Of a stretch of DNA of 64,000 nucleotides, positions 1-14,050 are shown piece after piece (position 1 is the stretch's first letter; the number at the start of each line of letters is the position of its first letter). The stretch is from Leuctra nigra (taxonomy: Eukaryota; Arthropoda; Insecta; Plecoptera; Leuctridae): NCBI GenBank assembly GCA_934045905.1, contig OW203766.1, forward strand, positions 15,680,309 to 15,744,308, written 5' to 3'. The position numbers were made by a program, and so were the translations under genes. The notes below the pieces were generated by a model. It was not told where the DNA came from. It was given only the letters and a program-made list of their open reading frames with translations, and searched no databases.

Positions 1-3000
1 ATGCAAGTCGCCTGCTCTCGGTGACACTTGGCTGTGGGAAATCGCCGCGACTGAGCCCATGCAAGTCGCCTGCTCTCGGTGACACTTGGCTGTGGGAAAT
101 CGCCGCGACTGACCACATGCAAGTCGCCTGCTCTCGGTGACACTTGGCTGTGGGAAATCGCCGCGACTGACCACATGCAAGTCGCCTGCTCTCGGTGACA
201 CTTGGCTGTGGGAAATCGCCGCGACTGAGCACATGCAAGTCGCCTGCTCTCGGTGACACTTGGCTGTGGGAAATCGCCGCGACTGACCACATGCAAGTCG
301 CCTGCTCTCGGTGACACTTGGCTGTGGGAAATCGCCGCGACTGAGCGCATGCAAGTCGCCTGCTCTCGGTGACACTTGGCTGTGGGAAATCGCCGCGACT
401 GAGCGCATGCAAGTCGCCTGCTCTCGGTGACACTTGGCTGTGGGAAATCGCCGCGACTACCGCATGCAAGTCGCCTGCTCTCGGTGACACTTGGCTGTGG
501 GAAATCGCCGCGACTGAGCGCATGCAAGTCGCCTGCTCTCGGTGACACTTGGCTGTGGGAAATCGCCGCGACTGACCACATGCAAGTCGCCTGCTCTCGG
601 TGACACTTGGCTGTGGGAAATCGCCGCGACTACCGCATGCAAGTCGCCTGCTCTCGGTGACACTTGGCTGTGGGAAATCGCCGCGTCTGAGCGCATGCAA
701 GTCGCCTGCTCTCGGTGACACTTGGCTGTGGGAAATCGCCGCGACTGACCACATGCAAGTCGCCTGCTCTCGGTGACACTTGGCTGTGGGAAATCGCCGC
801 GACTGACCACATGCAAGTCGCCTGCTCTCGGTGACACTTGGCTGTGGGAAATCGCCGCGACTGAGCGCATGCAAGTCGCCTGCTCTCGGTGACACTTGGC
901 TGTGGGAAATCGCCGCGACTGACCACATGCAAGTCGCCTGCTCTCGGTGACACTTGGCTGTGGGAAATCGCCGCTACTTAGCGCATGCAAGTCGCCTGCT
1001 CTCGGTGACACTTGGCTGTGGGAAATCGCCGCTACTTAGCGCATGCAAGTCGCCTGCTCTCGGTGACACTTGGCTGTGGGAAATCGCCGCGACTGACCGC
1101 ATGCAAGTCGCCTGCTCTCGGTGACACTTGGCTGTGGGAAATCGCCGCGACTGACCACATGCAAGTCGCCTGCTCTCGGTGACACTTGGCTGTGGGAAAT
1201 CGCCGCGACTGACTACATGCAAGTCGCCTGCTCTCGGTGACACTTGGCTGTGGGAAATCGCCGCGACTGAGCGCATGCAAGTCGCCTGCTCTCGGTGACA
1301 CTTGGCTGTGGGAAATCGCCGCGTCTGAGCGCATGCAAGTCGCCTGCTCTCGGTGACACTTGGCTGTGGGAAATCGCCGCGACTGAGCGCATGCAAGTCG
1401 CCTGCTCTCGGTGACACTTGGCTGTGGGAAATCGCCGCGACTGACCACATGCAAGTCGCCTGCTCTCGGTGACACTTGGCTGTGGGAAATCGCCGCGACT
1501 GACCACATGCAAGTCGCCTGCTCTCGGTGACACTTGGCTGTGGGAAATCGCCGCGACTGACCACATGCAAGTCGCCTGCTCTCGGTGACACTTGGCTGTG
1601 GGAAATCGCCGCGACTGAGCGCATGCAAGTCGCCTGCTCTCGGTGACACTTGGCTGTGGGAAATCGCCGCGACTGACCACATGCAAGTCGCCTGCTCTCG
1701 GTGACACTTGGCTGTGGGAAATCGCCGCGACTGACCACATGCAAGTCGCCTGCTCTCGGTGACACTTGGCTGTGGGAAATCGCCGCGACTGACCACATGC
1801 AAGTCGCCTGCTCTCGGTGACACTTGGCTGTGGGAAATCGCCGCGACTGAGCGCATGCAAGTCGCCTGCTCTCGGTGACACTTGGCTGTGGGAAATCGCC
1901 GCGACTGAGCGCATGCAAGTCGCCTGCTCTCGGTGACACTTGGCTGTGGGAAATCGCCGCGACTACCGCATGCAAGTCGCCTGCTCTCGGTGACACTTGG
2001 CTGTGGGAAATCGCCGCGACTGAGCGCATGCAAGTCGCCTGCTCTCGGTGACACTTGGCTGTGGGAAATCGCCGCGACTGACCACATGCAAGTCGCCTGC
2101 TCTCGGTGACACTTGGCTGTGGGAAATCGCCGCGACTGACCGCATGCAAGTCGCCTGCTCTCGGTGACACTTGGCTGTGGGAAATCGCCGCGACTGAGCG
2201 CATGCAAGTCGCCTGCTCTCGGTGACACTTGGCTGTGGGAAATCGCCGCGACTGAGCGCATGCAAGTCGCCTGCTCTCGGTGACACTTGGCTGTGGGAAA
2301 TCGCCGCGACTGACCACATGCAAGTCGCCTGCTCTCGGTGACACTTGGCTGTGGGAAATCGCCGCGACTGAGCGCATGCAAGTCGCCTGCTCTCGGTGAC
2401 ACTTGGCTGTGGGAAATCGCCGCGACTGAGCGCATGCAAGTCGCCTGCTCTCGGTGACACTTGGCTGTGGGAAATCGCCGCGACTGACCACATGCAAGTC
2501 GCCTGCTCTCGGTGACACTTGGCTGTGGGAAATCGCCGCGACTGAGCGCATGCAAGTCGCCTGCTCTCGGTGCCACTTGGCTGTGGGAAATCGCCGCGAC
2601 TACCGCATGCAAGTCGCCTGCTCTCGGTGACACTTGGCTGTGGGAAATCGCCGCGACTACCGCATGCAAGTCGCCTGCTCTCGGTGACACTTGGCTGTGG
2701 GAAATCGCCGCGACTGAGCGCATGCAAGTCGCCTGCTCTCGGTGACACTTGGCTGTGGGAAATCGAGGCGACTGAGCGCATGCAAGTCGCCTGCTCTCGG
2801 TGACACTTGGCTGTGGGAAATCGCCGCGACTGAGCGCATGCAAGTCGCCTGCTCTCGGTGACACTTGGCTGTAGGAAATCGCCGCGACTGAGCGCATGCA
2901 AGTCGCCTGCTCTCGGTGACACTTGGCTGTGGGAAATCGCCGCGACTGAGCGCATGCAAGTCGCCTGCTCTCGGTGACACTTGGCTGTGGGAAATCGAGG

Positions 3001-5430
3001 CGACTGAGCGCATGCAAGTCGCCTGCTCTCGGTGACACTTGGCTGTGGGAAATCGAGGCGACTGAGCGCATGCAAGTCGCCTGCTCTCGGTGACACTTGG
3101 CTGTGGGAAATCGCCGCGACTGAGCGCATGCAAGTCGCCTGCTCTCGGTGACACTTGGCTGTGGGAAATCGAGGCGACTGAGCGCATGCAAGTCGCCTGC
3201 TCTCGGTGACACTTGGCTGTGGGAAATCGCCGCGACTGAGCGCATGCAAGTCGCCTGCTCTCGGTGACACTTGGCTGTGGGAAATCGCCGCGACTGAGCG
3301 CATGCAAGTCGCCTGCTCTCGGTGACACTTGGCTGTGGGAAATCGCCGCGACTGAGCGCATGCAAGTCGCCTGCTCTCGGTGACACTTGGCTGTGGGAAA
3401 TCGCCGCGACTGAGCGCATGCAAGTCGCCTGCTCTCGGTGACACTTGGCTGTGGGAAATCGCCGCGACTGAGCGCATGCAAGTCGCCTGCTCTCGGTGAC
3501 ACTTGGCTGTGGGAAATCGCCGCGACTGAGCGCATGCAAGTCGCCTGCTCTCGGTGACACTTGGCTGTGGGAAATCGCCGCGACTGACCACATGCAAGTC
3601 GCCTGCTCTCGGTGACACTTGGCTGTGGGAAATCGCCGCGACTGAGCGCATGCAAGTCGCCTGCTCTCGGTGACACTTGGCTGTGGGAAATCGCCGCGAC
3701 TGACCACATGCAAGTCGCCTGCTCTCGGTGACACTTGGCTGTGGGAAATCGCCGCGACTGAGCACATGCAAGTCGCCTGCTCTCGGTGACACTTGGCTGT
3801 GGGAAATCGCCGCGACTGAGCGCATGCAAGTCGCCTGCTCTCGGTGACACTTGGCTGTGGGAAATCGCCGCGACTGACCACATGCAAGTCGCCTGCTCTC
3901 GGTGACACTTGGCTGTGGGAAATCGCCGCGACTGAGCGCATGCAAGTCGCCTGCTCTCGGTGACACTTGGCTGTGGGAAATCGCCGCGACTACCGCATGC
4001 AAGTCGCCTGCTCTCGGTGACACTTGGCTGTGGGAAATCGCCGCGACTGAGCGCATGCAAGTCGCCTGCTCTCGGTGACACTTGGCTGTGGGAAATCGAG
4101 GCGACTGAGCGCATGCAAGTCGCCTGCTCTCGGTGACACTTGGCTGTGGGAAATCGCCGCGACTGAGCGCATGCAAGTCGCCTGCTCTCGGTGACACTTG
4201 GCTGTGGGAAATCGCCGCGACTGACCACATGCAAGTCGCCTGCTCTCGGTGACACTTGGCTGTGGGAAATCGCCGCGACTGACCACATGCAAGTCGCCTG
4301 CTCTCGGTGACACTTGGCTTTGGGAAATCGCCGCGACTGAGCGCATGCAAGTCGCCTGCTCTCGGTGACACTTGGCTGTGGGAAATCGCCGCGACTGAGC
4401 GCATGCAAGTCGCCTGCTCTCGGTGACACTTGGCTGTGGGAAATCGCCGCGACTGACCACATGCAAGTCGCCTGCTCTCGGTGACACTTGGCTGTGGGAA
4501 ATCGCTGCGACTGACCACATGCAAGTCGCCTGCTCTCGGTGACACTTGGCTGTGGGAAATCGCCGCGACTGACCACATGCAAGTCGCCTGCTCTCGGTGA
4601 CACTTGGCTGTGGGAAACGCCGCGACTGAGCGCATGCAAGTCGCCTGCTCTCGGTGACACTTGGCTGTGGGAAATCGAGGCGACTGAGCGCATGCAAGTC
4701 GCCTGCTCTCGGTGACACTTGGCTGTGGGAAATCGCCGCGACTGAGCGCATGCAAGTCGCCTGCTCTCGGTGACACTTGGCTGTGGGAAATCGCCGTGAC
4801 TACCGCATGCAAGTCGCCTGCTCTCGGTGACACTTGGCTGTGGGAAATCGCCGCGACTGACCACATGCAAGTCGCCTGCTCTCGGTGACACTTGGCTGTG
4901 GGAAATCGCCGCGACTACCGCATGCAAGTCGCCTGCTCTCGGTGACACTTGGCTGTGGGAAATCGCCGCGACTGAGCGCATGCAAGTCGCCTGCTCTCGG
5001 TGACACTTGGCTGTGGGAAATCGCCGCGTCTGAGCGCATGCAAGTCGCCTGCTCTCGGTGACACTTGGCTGTGGGAAATCGCCGCGACTGACCACATGCA
5101 AGTCGCCTGCTCTCGGTGACACTTGGCTGTGGGAAATCGCCGCGACTACCGCATGCAAGTCGCCTGCTCTCGGTGACACTTGGCTGTGGGAAATCGCCGC
5201 GTCTGAGCACATGCAAGTCGCCTGCTCTCGGTGACACTTGGCTGTGGGAAATCGCCGCGACTAAGCGCATGCAAGTCGCCTGCTCTCGGTGACACTTGGC
5301 TGTGGGAAATCGCCGCGACTGAGCGCATGCAAGTCGCCTGCTCTCGGTGACACTTGGCTGTGGGAAATCGCCGCGACTGAGCGCATGCAAGTCGCCTGCT
5401 CTCGGTGACACTTGGCTGTGGGAAATCGCC
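1..5430 (+). repeat. higher-order block, copy A
   Basis: The order of unit variants here recurs 6,775 bp downstream. Markers include the paired CTACTTAGCGC units at about 975 and 1,035, the GGTGCCACTT unit at 2,570, the GCTGTAGG unit at 2,870, the run of ATCGAGGCGACT units between 2,760 and 4,680, and a one-base-short unit (GGGAAACGCC) near 4,615. Correspondence ends between the units at about 5,385 and 5,443. The first few hundred bases differ from copy B at several positions (for example the unit ending near 116), so the left border of the identical block is probably near 500. Confidence 0.9.
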
Positions 5431-5501
5431 GCGTCTGAGCACATGCAAGTCGCCTGCTCTCGGTGACACTTGGCTGTGGGAAATCGCCGCGACTGAGCGC
5501 A

Positions 5502-7355
5502 TGCAAGTCGCCTGCTCTCGGTGACACTTGGCTGTGGGAAATCGCCGCGACTGAGCGCATGCAAGTCGCCTGCTCTCGGTGACACTTGGCTGTGGGAAAT
5601 CGCCGCGACTGAGCCCATGCAAGTCGCCTGCTCTCGGTGACACTTGGCTGTGGGAAATCGCCGCGACTGAGCGCATGCAAGTCGCCTGCTCTCGGTGACA
5701 CTTGGCTGTGGGAAATCGCCGCGACTGACCACATGCAAGTCGCCTGCTCTCGGTGACACTTGGCTGTGGGAAATCGCCGCGACTGACCGCATGCAAGTCG
5801 CCTGCTCTCGGTGACACTTGGCTGTGGGAAATCGCCGCGACTGACCGCATGCAAGTCGCCTGCTCTCGGTGACACTTGGCTGTGGGAAATCGCCGCGACT
5901 GAGCCCATGCAAGTCGCCTGCTCTCGGTGACACTTGGCTGTGGGAAATCGCCGCGACTGAGCGCATGCAAGTCGCCTGCTCTCGGTGACACTTGGCTGTG
6001 GGAAATCGCCGCGACTGACCACATGCAAGTCGCCTGCTCTCGGTGACACTTGGCTGTGGGAAATCGCCGCGACTGAGCACATGCAAGTCGCCTGCTCTCG
6101 GTGACACTTGGCTGTGGGAAATCGCCGCGACTGACCACATGCAAGTCGCCTGCTCTCGGTGACACTTGGCTGTGGGAAATCGCCGCGACTGAGCGCATGC
6201 AAGTCGCCTGCTCTCGGTGACACTTGGCTGTGGGAAATCGCCGCGACTGAGCGCATGCAAGTCGCCTGCTCTCGGTGACACTTGGCTGTGGGAAATCGCC
6301 GCGACTACCGCATGCAAGTCGCCTGCTCTCGGTGACACTTAGCTGTGGGAAATCGCCGCGACTGAGCGCATGCAAGTCGCCTGCTCTCGGTGACACTTGG
6401 CTGTGGGAAATCGCCGCGACTGACCACATGCAAGTCGCCTGCTCTCGGTGACACTTGGCTGTGGGAAATCGCCGCGACTGAGCGCATGCAAGTCGCCTGC
6501 TCTCGGTGACACTTGGCTGTGGGAAATCGCCGCGACTGAGCCCATGCAAGTCGCCTGCTCTCGGTGACACTTGGCTGTGGGAAATCGCCGCGACTGAGCG
6601 CATGCAAGTCGCCTGCTCTCGGTGACACTTGGCTGTGGGAAATCGCCGCGACTGACCACATGCAAGTCGCCTGCTCTCGGTGACACTTGGCTGTGGGAAA
6701 TCGCCGCGACTGACCGCATGCAAGTCGCCTGCTCTCGGTGACACTTGGCTGTGGGAAATCGCCGCGACTGACCGCATGCAAGTCGCCTGCTCTCGGTGAC
6801 ACTTGGCTGTGGGAAATCGCCGCGACTGAGCCCATGCAAGTCGCCTGCTCTCGGTGACACTTGGCTGTGGGAAATCGCCGCGACTGAGCGCATGCAAGTC
6901 GCCTGCTCTCGGTGACACTTGGCTGTGGGAAATCGCCGCGACTGACCACATGCAAGTCGCCTGCTCTCGGTGACACTTGGCTGTGGGAAATCGCCGCGAC
7001 TGAGCACATGCAAGTCGCCTGCTCTCGGTGACACTTGGCTGTGGGAAATCGCCGCGACTGACCACATGCAAGTCGCCTGCTCTCGGTGACACTTGGCTGT
7101 GGGAAATCGCCGCGACTGAGCGCATGCAAGTCGCCTGCTCTCGGTGACACTTGGCTGTGGGAAATCGCCGCGACTGAGCGCATGCAAGTCGCCTGCTCTC
7201 GGTGACACTTGGCTGTGGGAAATCGCCGCGACTACCGCATGCAAGTCGCCTGCTCTCGGTGACACTTAGCTGTGGGAAATCGCCGCGACTGAGCGCATGC
7301 AAGTCGCCTGCTCTCGGTGACACTTGGCTGTGGGAAATCGCCGCGACTGACCACA
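5502..7355 (+). repeat. 927-bp tandem duplication inside the satellite
   Basis: Two adjacent 927-bp blocks (about 5,502-6,428 and 6,429-7,355), each of fifteen 58-bp units and one 57-bp unit, have the same order of variable blocks: GAGCGC, GAGCCC, GAGCGC, GACCAC, GACCGC, GACCGC, GAGCCC and so on. A private change, CACTTAGCTG in place of CACTTGGCTG, is found at 6,341 and 7,268, exactly 927 bp apart. The order differs before 5,501 and after 7,355. It lies between the two 6,775-bp copies and overlaps the start of copy B. Confidence 0.9.
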
Positions 7356-10300
7356 TGCAAGTCGCCTGCTCTCGGTGACACTTGGCTGTGGGAAATCGCC
7401 GCGACTACCGCATGCAAGTCGCCTGCTCTCGGTGACACTTGGCTGTGGGAAATCGCCGCGTCTGAGCGCATGCAAGTCGCCTGCTCTCGGTGACACTTGG
7501 CTGTGGGAAATCGCCGCGACTGACCACATGCAAGTCGCCTGCTCTCGGTGACACTTGGCTGTGGGAAATCGCCGCGACTGACCACATGCAAGTCGCCTGC
7601 TCTCGGTGACACTTGGCTGTGGGAAATCGCCGCGACTGAGCGCATGCAAGTCGCCTGCTCTCGGTGACACTTGGCTGTGGGAAATCGCCGCGACTGACCA
7701 CATGCAAGTCGCCTGCTCTCGGTGACACTTGGCTGTGGGAAATCGCCGCTACTTAGCGCATGCAAGTCGCCTGCTCTCGGTGACACTTGGCTGTGGGAAA
7801 TCGCCGCTACTTAGCGCATGCAAGTCGCCTGCTCTCGGTGACACTTGGCTGTGGGAAATCGCCGCGACTGACCGCATGCAAGTCGCCTGCTCTCGGTGAC
7901 ACTTGGCTGTGGGAAATCGCCGCGACTGACCACATGCAAGTCGCCTGCTCTCGGTGACACTTGGCTGTGGGAAATCGCCGCGACTGACTACATGCAAGTC
8001 GCCTGCTCTCGGTGACACTTGGCTGTGGGAAATCGCCGCGACTGAGCGCATGCAAGTCGCCTGCTCTCGGTGACACTTGGCTGTGGGAAATCGCCGCGTC
8101 TGAGCGCATGCAAGTCGCCTGCTCTCGGTGACACTTGGCTGTGGGAAATCGCCGCGACTGAGCGCATGCAAGTCGCCTGCTCTCGGTGACACTTGGCTGT
8201 GGGAAATCGCCGCGACTGACCACATGCAAGTCGCCTGCTCTCGGTGACACTTGGCTGTGGGAAATCGCCGCGACTGACCACATGCAAGTCGCCTGCTCTC
8301 GGTGACACTTGGCTGTGGGAAATCGCCGCGACTGACCACATGCAAGTCGCCTGCTCTCGGTGACACTTGGCTGTGGGAAATCGCCGCGACTGAGCGCATG
8401 CAAGTCGCCTGCTCTCGGTGACACTTGGCTGTGGGAAATCGCCGCGACTGACCACATGCAAGTCGCCTGCTCTCGGTGACACTTGGCTGTGGGAAATCGC
8501 CGCGACTGACCACATGCAAGTCGCCTGCTCTCGGTGACACTTGGCTGTGGGAAATCGCCGCGACTGACCACATGCAAGTCGCCTGCTCTCGGTGACACTT
8601 GGCTGTGGGAAATCGCCGCGACTGAGCGCATGCAAGTCGCCTGCTCTCGGTGACACTTGGCTGTGGGAAATCGCCGCGACTGAGCGCATGCAAGTCGCCT
8701 GCTCTCGGTGACACTTGGCTGTGGGAAATCGCCGCGACTACCGCATGCAAGTCGCCTGCTCTCGGTGACACTTGGCTGTGGGAAATCGCCGCGACTGAGC
8801 GCATGCAAGTCGCCTGCTCTCGGTGACACTTGGCTGTGGGAAATCGCCGCGACTGACCACATGCAAGTCGCCTGCTCTCGGTGACACTTGGCTGTGGGAA
8901 ATCGCCGCGACTGACCGCATGCAAGTCGCCTGCTCTCGGTGACACTTGGCTGTGGGAAATCGCCGCGACTGAGCGCATGCAAGTCGCCTGCTCTCGGTGA
9001 CACTTGGCTGTGGGAAATCGCCGCGACTGAGCGCATGCAAGTCGCCTGCTCTCGGTGACACTTGGCTGTGGGAAATCGCCGCGACTGACCACATGCAAGT
9101 CGCCTGCTCTCGGTGACACTTGGCTGTGGGAAATCGCCGCGACTGAGCGCATGCAAGTCGCCTGCTCTCGGTGACACTTGGCTGTGGGAAATCGCCGCGA
9201 CTGAGCGCATGCAAGTCGCCTGCTCTCGGTGACACTTGGCTGTGGGAAATCGCCGCGACTGACCACATGCAAGTCGCCTGCTCTCGGTGACACTTGGCTG
9301 TGGGAAATCGCCGCGACTGAGCGCATGCAAGTCGCCTGCTCTCGGTGCCACTTGGCTGTGGGAAATCGCCGCGACTACCGCATGCAAGTCGCCTGCTCTC
9401 GGTGACACTTGGCTGTGGGAAATCGCCGCGACTACCGCATGCAAGTCGCCTGCTCTCGGTGACACTTGGCTGTGGGAAATCGCCGCGACTGAGCGCATGC
9501 AAGTCGCCTGCTCTCGGTGACACTTGGCTGTGGGAAATCGAGGCGACTGAGCGCATGCAAGTCGCCTGCTCTCGGTGACACTTGGCTGTGGGAAATCGCC
9601 GCGACTGAGCGCATGCAAGTCGCCTGCTCTCGGTGACACTTGGCTGTAGGAAATCGCCGCGACTGAGCGCATGCAAGTCGCCTGCTCTCGGTGACACTTG
9701 GCTGTGGGAAATCGCCGCGACTGAGCGCATGCAAGTCGCCTGCTCTCGGTGACACTTGGCTGTGGGAAATCGAGGCGACTGAGCGCATGCAAGTCGCCTG
9801 CTCTCGGTGACACTTGGCTGTGGGAAATCGAGGCGACTGAGCGCATGCAAGTCGCCTGCTCTCGGTGACACTTGGCTGTGGGAAATCGCCGCGACTGAGC
9901 GCATGCAAGTCGCCTGCTCTCGGTGACACTTGGCTGTGGGAAATCGAGGCGACTGAGCGCATGCAAGTCGCCTGCTCTCGGTGACACTTGGCTGTGGGAA
10001 ATCGCCGCGACTGAGCGCATGCAAGTCGCCTGCTCTCGGTGACACTTGGCTGTGGGAAATCGCCGCGACTGAGCGCATGCAAGTCGCCTGCTCTCGGTGA
10101 CACTTGGCTGTGGGAAATCGCCGCGACTGAGCGCATGCAAGTCGCCTGCTCTCGGTGACACTTGGCTGTGGGAAATCGCCGCGACTGAGCGCATGCAAGT
10201 CGCCTGCTCTCGGTGACACTTGGCTGTGGGAAATCGCCGCGACTGAGCGCATGCAAGTCGCCTGCTCTCGGTGACACTTGGCTGTGGGAAATCGCCGCGA

Positions 10301-12205
10301 CTGAGCGCATGCAAGTCGCCTGCTCTCGGTGACACTTGGCTGTGGGAAATCGCCGCGACTGACCACATGCAAGTCGCCTGCTCTCGGTGACACTTGGCTG
10401 TGGGAAATCGCCGCGACTGAGCGCATGCAAGTCGCCTGCTCTCGGTGACACTTGGCTGTGGGAAATCGCCGCGACTGACCACATGCAAGTCGCCTGCTCT
10501 CGGTGACACTTGGCTGTGGGAAATCGCCGCGACTGAGCACATGCAAGTCGCCTGCTCTCGGTGACACTTGGCTGTGGGAAATCGCCGCGACTGAGCGCAT
10601 GCAAGTCGCCTGCTCTCGGTGACACTTGGCTGTGGGAAATCGCCGCGACTGACCACATGCAAGTCGCCTGCTCTCGGTGACACTTGGCTGTGGGAAATCG
10701 CCGCGACTGAGCGCATGCAAGTCGCCTGCTCTCGGTGACACTTGGCTGTGGGAAATCGCCGCGACTACCGCATGCAAGTCGCCTGCTCTCGGTGACACTT
10801 GGCTGTGGGAAATCGCCGCGACTGAGCGCATGCAAGTCGCCTGCTCTCGGTGACACTTGGCTGTGGGAAATCGAGGCGACTGAGCGCATGCAAGTCGCCT
10901 GCTCTCGGTGACACTTGGCTGTGGGAAATCGCCGCGACTGAGCGCATGCAAGTCGCCTGCTCTCGGTGACACTTGGCTGTGGGAAATCGCCGCGACTGAC
11001 CACATGCAAGTCGCCTGCTCTCGGTGACACTTGGCTGTGGGAAATCGCCGCGACTGACCACATGCAAGTCGCCTGCTCTCGGTGACACTTGGCTTTGGGA
11101 AATCGCCGCGACTGAGCGCATGCAAGTCGCCTGCTCTCGGTGACACTTGGCTGTGGGAAATCGCCGCGACTGAGCGCATGCAAGTCGCCTGCTCTCGGTG
11201 ACACTTGGCTGTGGGAAATCGCCGCGACTGACCACATGCAAGTCGCCTGCTCTCGGTGACACTTGGCTGTGGGAAATCGCTGCGACTGACCACATGCAAG
11301 TCGCCTGCTCTCGGTGACACTTGGCTGTGGGAAATCGCCGCGACTGACCACATGCAAGTCGCCTGCTCTCGGTGACACTTGGCTGTGGGAAACGCCGCGA
11401 CTGAGCGCATGCAAGTCGCCTGCTCTCGGTGACACTTGGCTGTGGGAAATCGAGGCGACTGAGCGCATGCAAGTCGCCTGCTCTCGGTGACACTTGGCTG
11501 TGGGAAATCGCCGCGACTGAGCGCATGCAAGTCGCCTGCTCTCGGTGACACTTGGCTGTGGGAAATCGCCGTGACTACCGCATGCAAGTCGCCTGCTCTC
11601 GGTGACACTTGGCTGTGGGAAATCGCCGCGACTGACCACATGCAAGTCGCCTGCTCTCGGTGACACTTGGCTGTGGGAAATCGCCGCGACTACCGCATGC
11701 AAGTCGCCTGCTCTCGGTGACACTTGGCTGTGGGAAATCGCCGCGACTGAGCGCATGCAAGTCGCCTGCTCTCGGTGACACTTGGCTGTGGGAAATCGCC
11801 GCGTCTGAGCGCATGCAAGTCGCCTGCTCTCGGTGACACTTGGCTGTGGGAAATCGCCGCGACTGACCACATGCAAGTCGCCTGCTCTCGGTGACACTTG
11901 GCTGTGGGAAATCGCCGCGACTACCGCATGCAAGTCGCCTGCTCTCGGTGACACTTGGCTGTGGGAAATCGCCGCGTCTGAGCACATGCAAGTCGCCTGC
12001 TCTCGGTGACACTTGGCTGTGGGAAATCGCCGCGACTAAGCGCATGCAAGTCGCCTGCTCTCGGTGACACTTGGCTGTGGGAAATCGCCGCGACTGAGCG
12101 CATGCAAGTCGCCTGCTCTCGGTGACACTTGGCTGTGGGAAATCGCCGCGACTGAGCGCATGCAAGTCGCCTGCTCTCGGTGACACTTGGCTGTGGGAAA
12201 TCGCC
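6776..12205 (+). repeat. higher-order block, copy B
   Basis: This is the second copy of the block at 1-5,430, shifted by 6,775 bp. From about 7,300 to 12,200 I found no difference in the order of unit variants or in private single-base changes (GGTGCCACTT at 9,345; GCTGTAGG at 9,645; GGGAAACGCC at 11,390). Near-identity over about 4.9 kb, compared with the frequent differences elsewhere in the array, indicates a recent large duplication or gene conversion. A collapsed or duplicated assembly is the other explanation. Confidence 0.9.
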
Positions 12206-13534
12206 GCGACTGAGCGCATGCAAGTCGCCTGCTCTCGGTGACACTTGGCTGTGGGAAATCGCCGCGACTGAGCGCATGCAAGTCGCCTGCTCTCGGTGAC
12301 ACTTGGCTGTGGGAAATCGCCGCGACTGAGCACATGCAAGTCGCCTGCTCTCGGTGACACTTGGCTGTGGGAAATCGCCGCGACTGACCACATGCAAGTC
12401 GCCTGCTCTCGGTGACACTTGGCTGTGGGAAATCGCCGCGACTGAGCACATGCAAGTCGCCTGTTCTCGGTGACACTTGGCTGTGGGAAATCGCCGCGAC
12501 TGACCGCATGCAAGTCGCCTGCTCTCGGTGACACTTGGCTGTGGGAAATCGCCGCGACTGAGCGCATGCAAGTCGCCTGCTCTCGGTGACACTTGGCTGT
12601 GGGAAATCGCCGCGACTGACCACATGCAAGTCGCCTGCTCTCGGTGACACTTGGCTGTGGGAAATCGCCGCGACTGAGCACATGCAAGTCGCCTGTTCTC
12701 GGTGACACTTGGCTGTGGGAAATCGCCGCGACTGACCGCATGCAAGTCGCCTGCTCTCGGTGACACTTGGCTGTGGGAAATCGCCGCGACTGAGCGCATG
12801 CAAGTCGCCTGCTCTCGGTGACACTTGGCTGTGGGAAATCGCCGCGACTGAGCGCATGCAAGTCGCCTGCTCTCGGTGACACTTGGCTGTGGGAAATCGC
12901 CGCGACTGAGCGCATGCAAGTCGCCTGCTCTCGGTGACACTTGGCTGTGGGAAATCGCCGCGACTGACCGCATGCAAGTCGCCTGCTCTCGGTGACACTT
13001 GGCTGTGGGAAATCGCCGCGACTGAGCGCATGCAAGTCGCCTGCTCTCGGTGACACTTGGCTGTGGGAAATCGCCGCGACTGAGCGCATGCAAGTCGCCT
13101 GCTCTCGGTGACACTTGGCTGTGGGAAATCGCCGCGACTGAGCGCATGCAAGTCGCCTGCTCTCGGTGACACTTGGCTGTGGGAAATCGCCGCGACTGAG
13201 CCCATGCAAGTCGCCTGCTCTCGGTGACACTTGGCTTTGGGAAATCGCCGCGACTGACCACATGCAAGTCGCCTGCTCTCGGTGACACTTGGCTGTGGGA
13301 AATCGCCGCGACTGAGCGCATGCAAGTCGCCTGCTCTCGGTGACACTTGGCTGTGGGAAATCGCCGCGACTGGGCGCATGCAAGTCGCCTGCTCTCGGTG
13401 ACACTTGGCTGTGGGAAATCGCCGCGACTGACCACATGCAAGTCGCCTGCTCTCGGTGACACTTGGCTGTGGGAAATCGCCGCGACTGAGCACATGCAAG
13501 TCGCCTGCTCTCGGTGACACTTGGCTGTGGGAAA

Positions 13535-14050
13535 TCGCCGACTCTGACCGCATGCAAGTCGACTGCTCTCGGTGACACTTGGCTGTGGGAAATCGCCGCG
13601 ACTGAGCGCATGCAAGTCGCCTGCTCTCGGTGACACTTGGCTGTGGGAAATCGCCGACTCTGACCGCATGCAAGTCGCCTGCTCTCGGTGACACTTGGCT
13701 GTGGGAAATCGCCGCGACTGAGCGCATGCAAGTCGCCTGCTCTCGGTGACACTTGGCTGTGGGAAATCGCCGACTCTGACCACATGCAAGTCGCCTGCTC
13801 TCGGTGACACTTGGCTGTGGGAAATCGCCGCGACTGAGCACATGCAAGTCGCCTGCTCTCGGTGACACTTGGCTGTGGGAAATCGCCGACTCTGACCGCA
13901 TGCAAGTCGCCTGCTCTCGGTGACACTTGGCTGTGGGAAATCGCCGCGACTGAGCGCATGCAAGTCGCCTGCTCTCGGTGACACTTGGCTGTGGGAAATC
14001 GCCGACTCTGACCGCATGCAAGTCGCCTGCTCTCGGTGACACTTGGCTGT
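13535..14050 (+). repeat. alternating dimer (116-bp) higher-order repeat
   Basis: Units ending in the altered block CGACTCTGACCGC or CGACTCTGACCAC alternate with ordinary CGCGACTGAGCGC or GAGCAC units at 13,540-14,020, giving a 116-bp dimer repeated about four to five times. The first CGACTCTGAC unit is followed by a private CAAGTCGACTG change at about 13,557. The alternation suggests local amplification of a two-unit block. Confidence 0.8.

Noticed and set aside
2512..2803. Plus-strand 77-codon ORFs in the satellite
   Set aside because: They occur only where 57-bp or 63-bp units shift the frame past the TGA codons of the unit, so they are chance openings.
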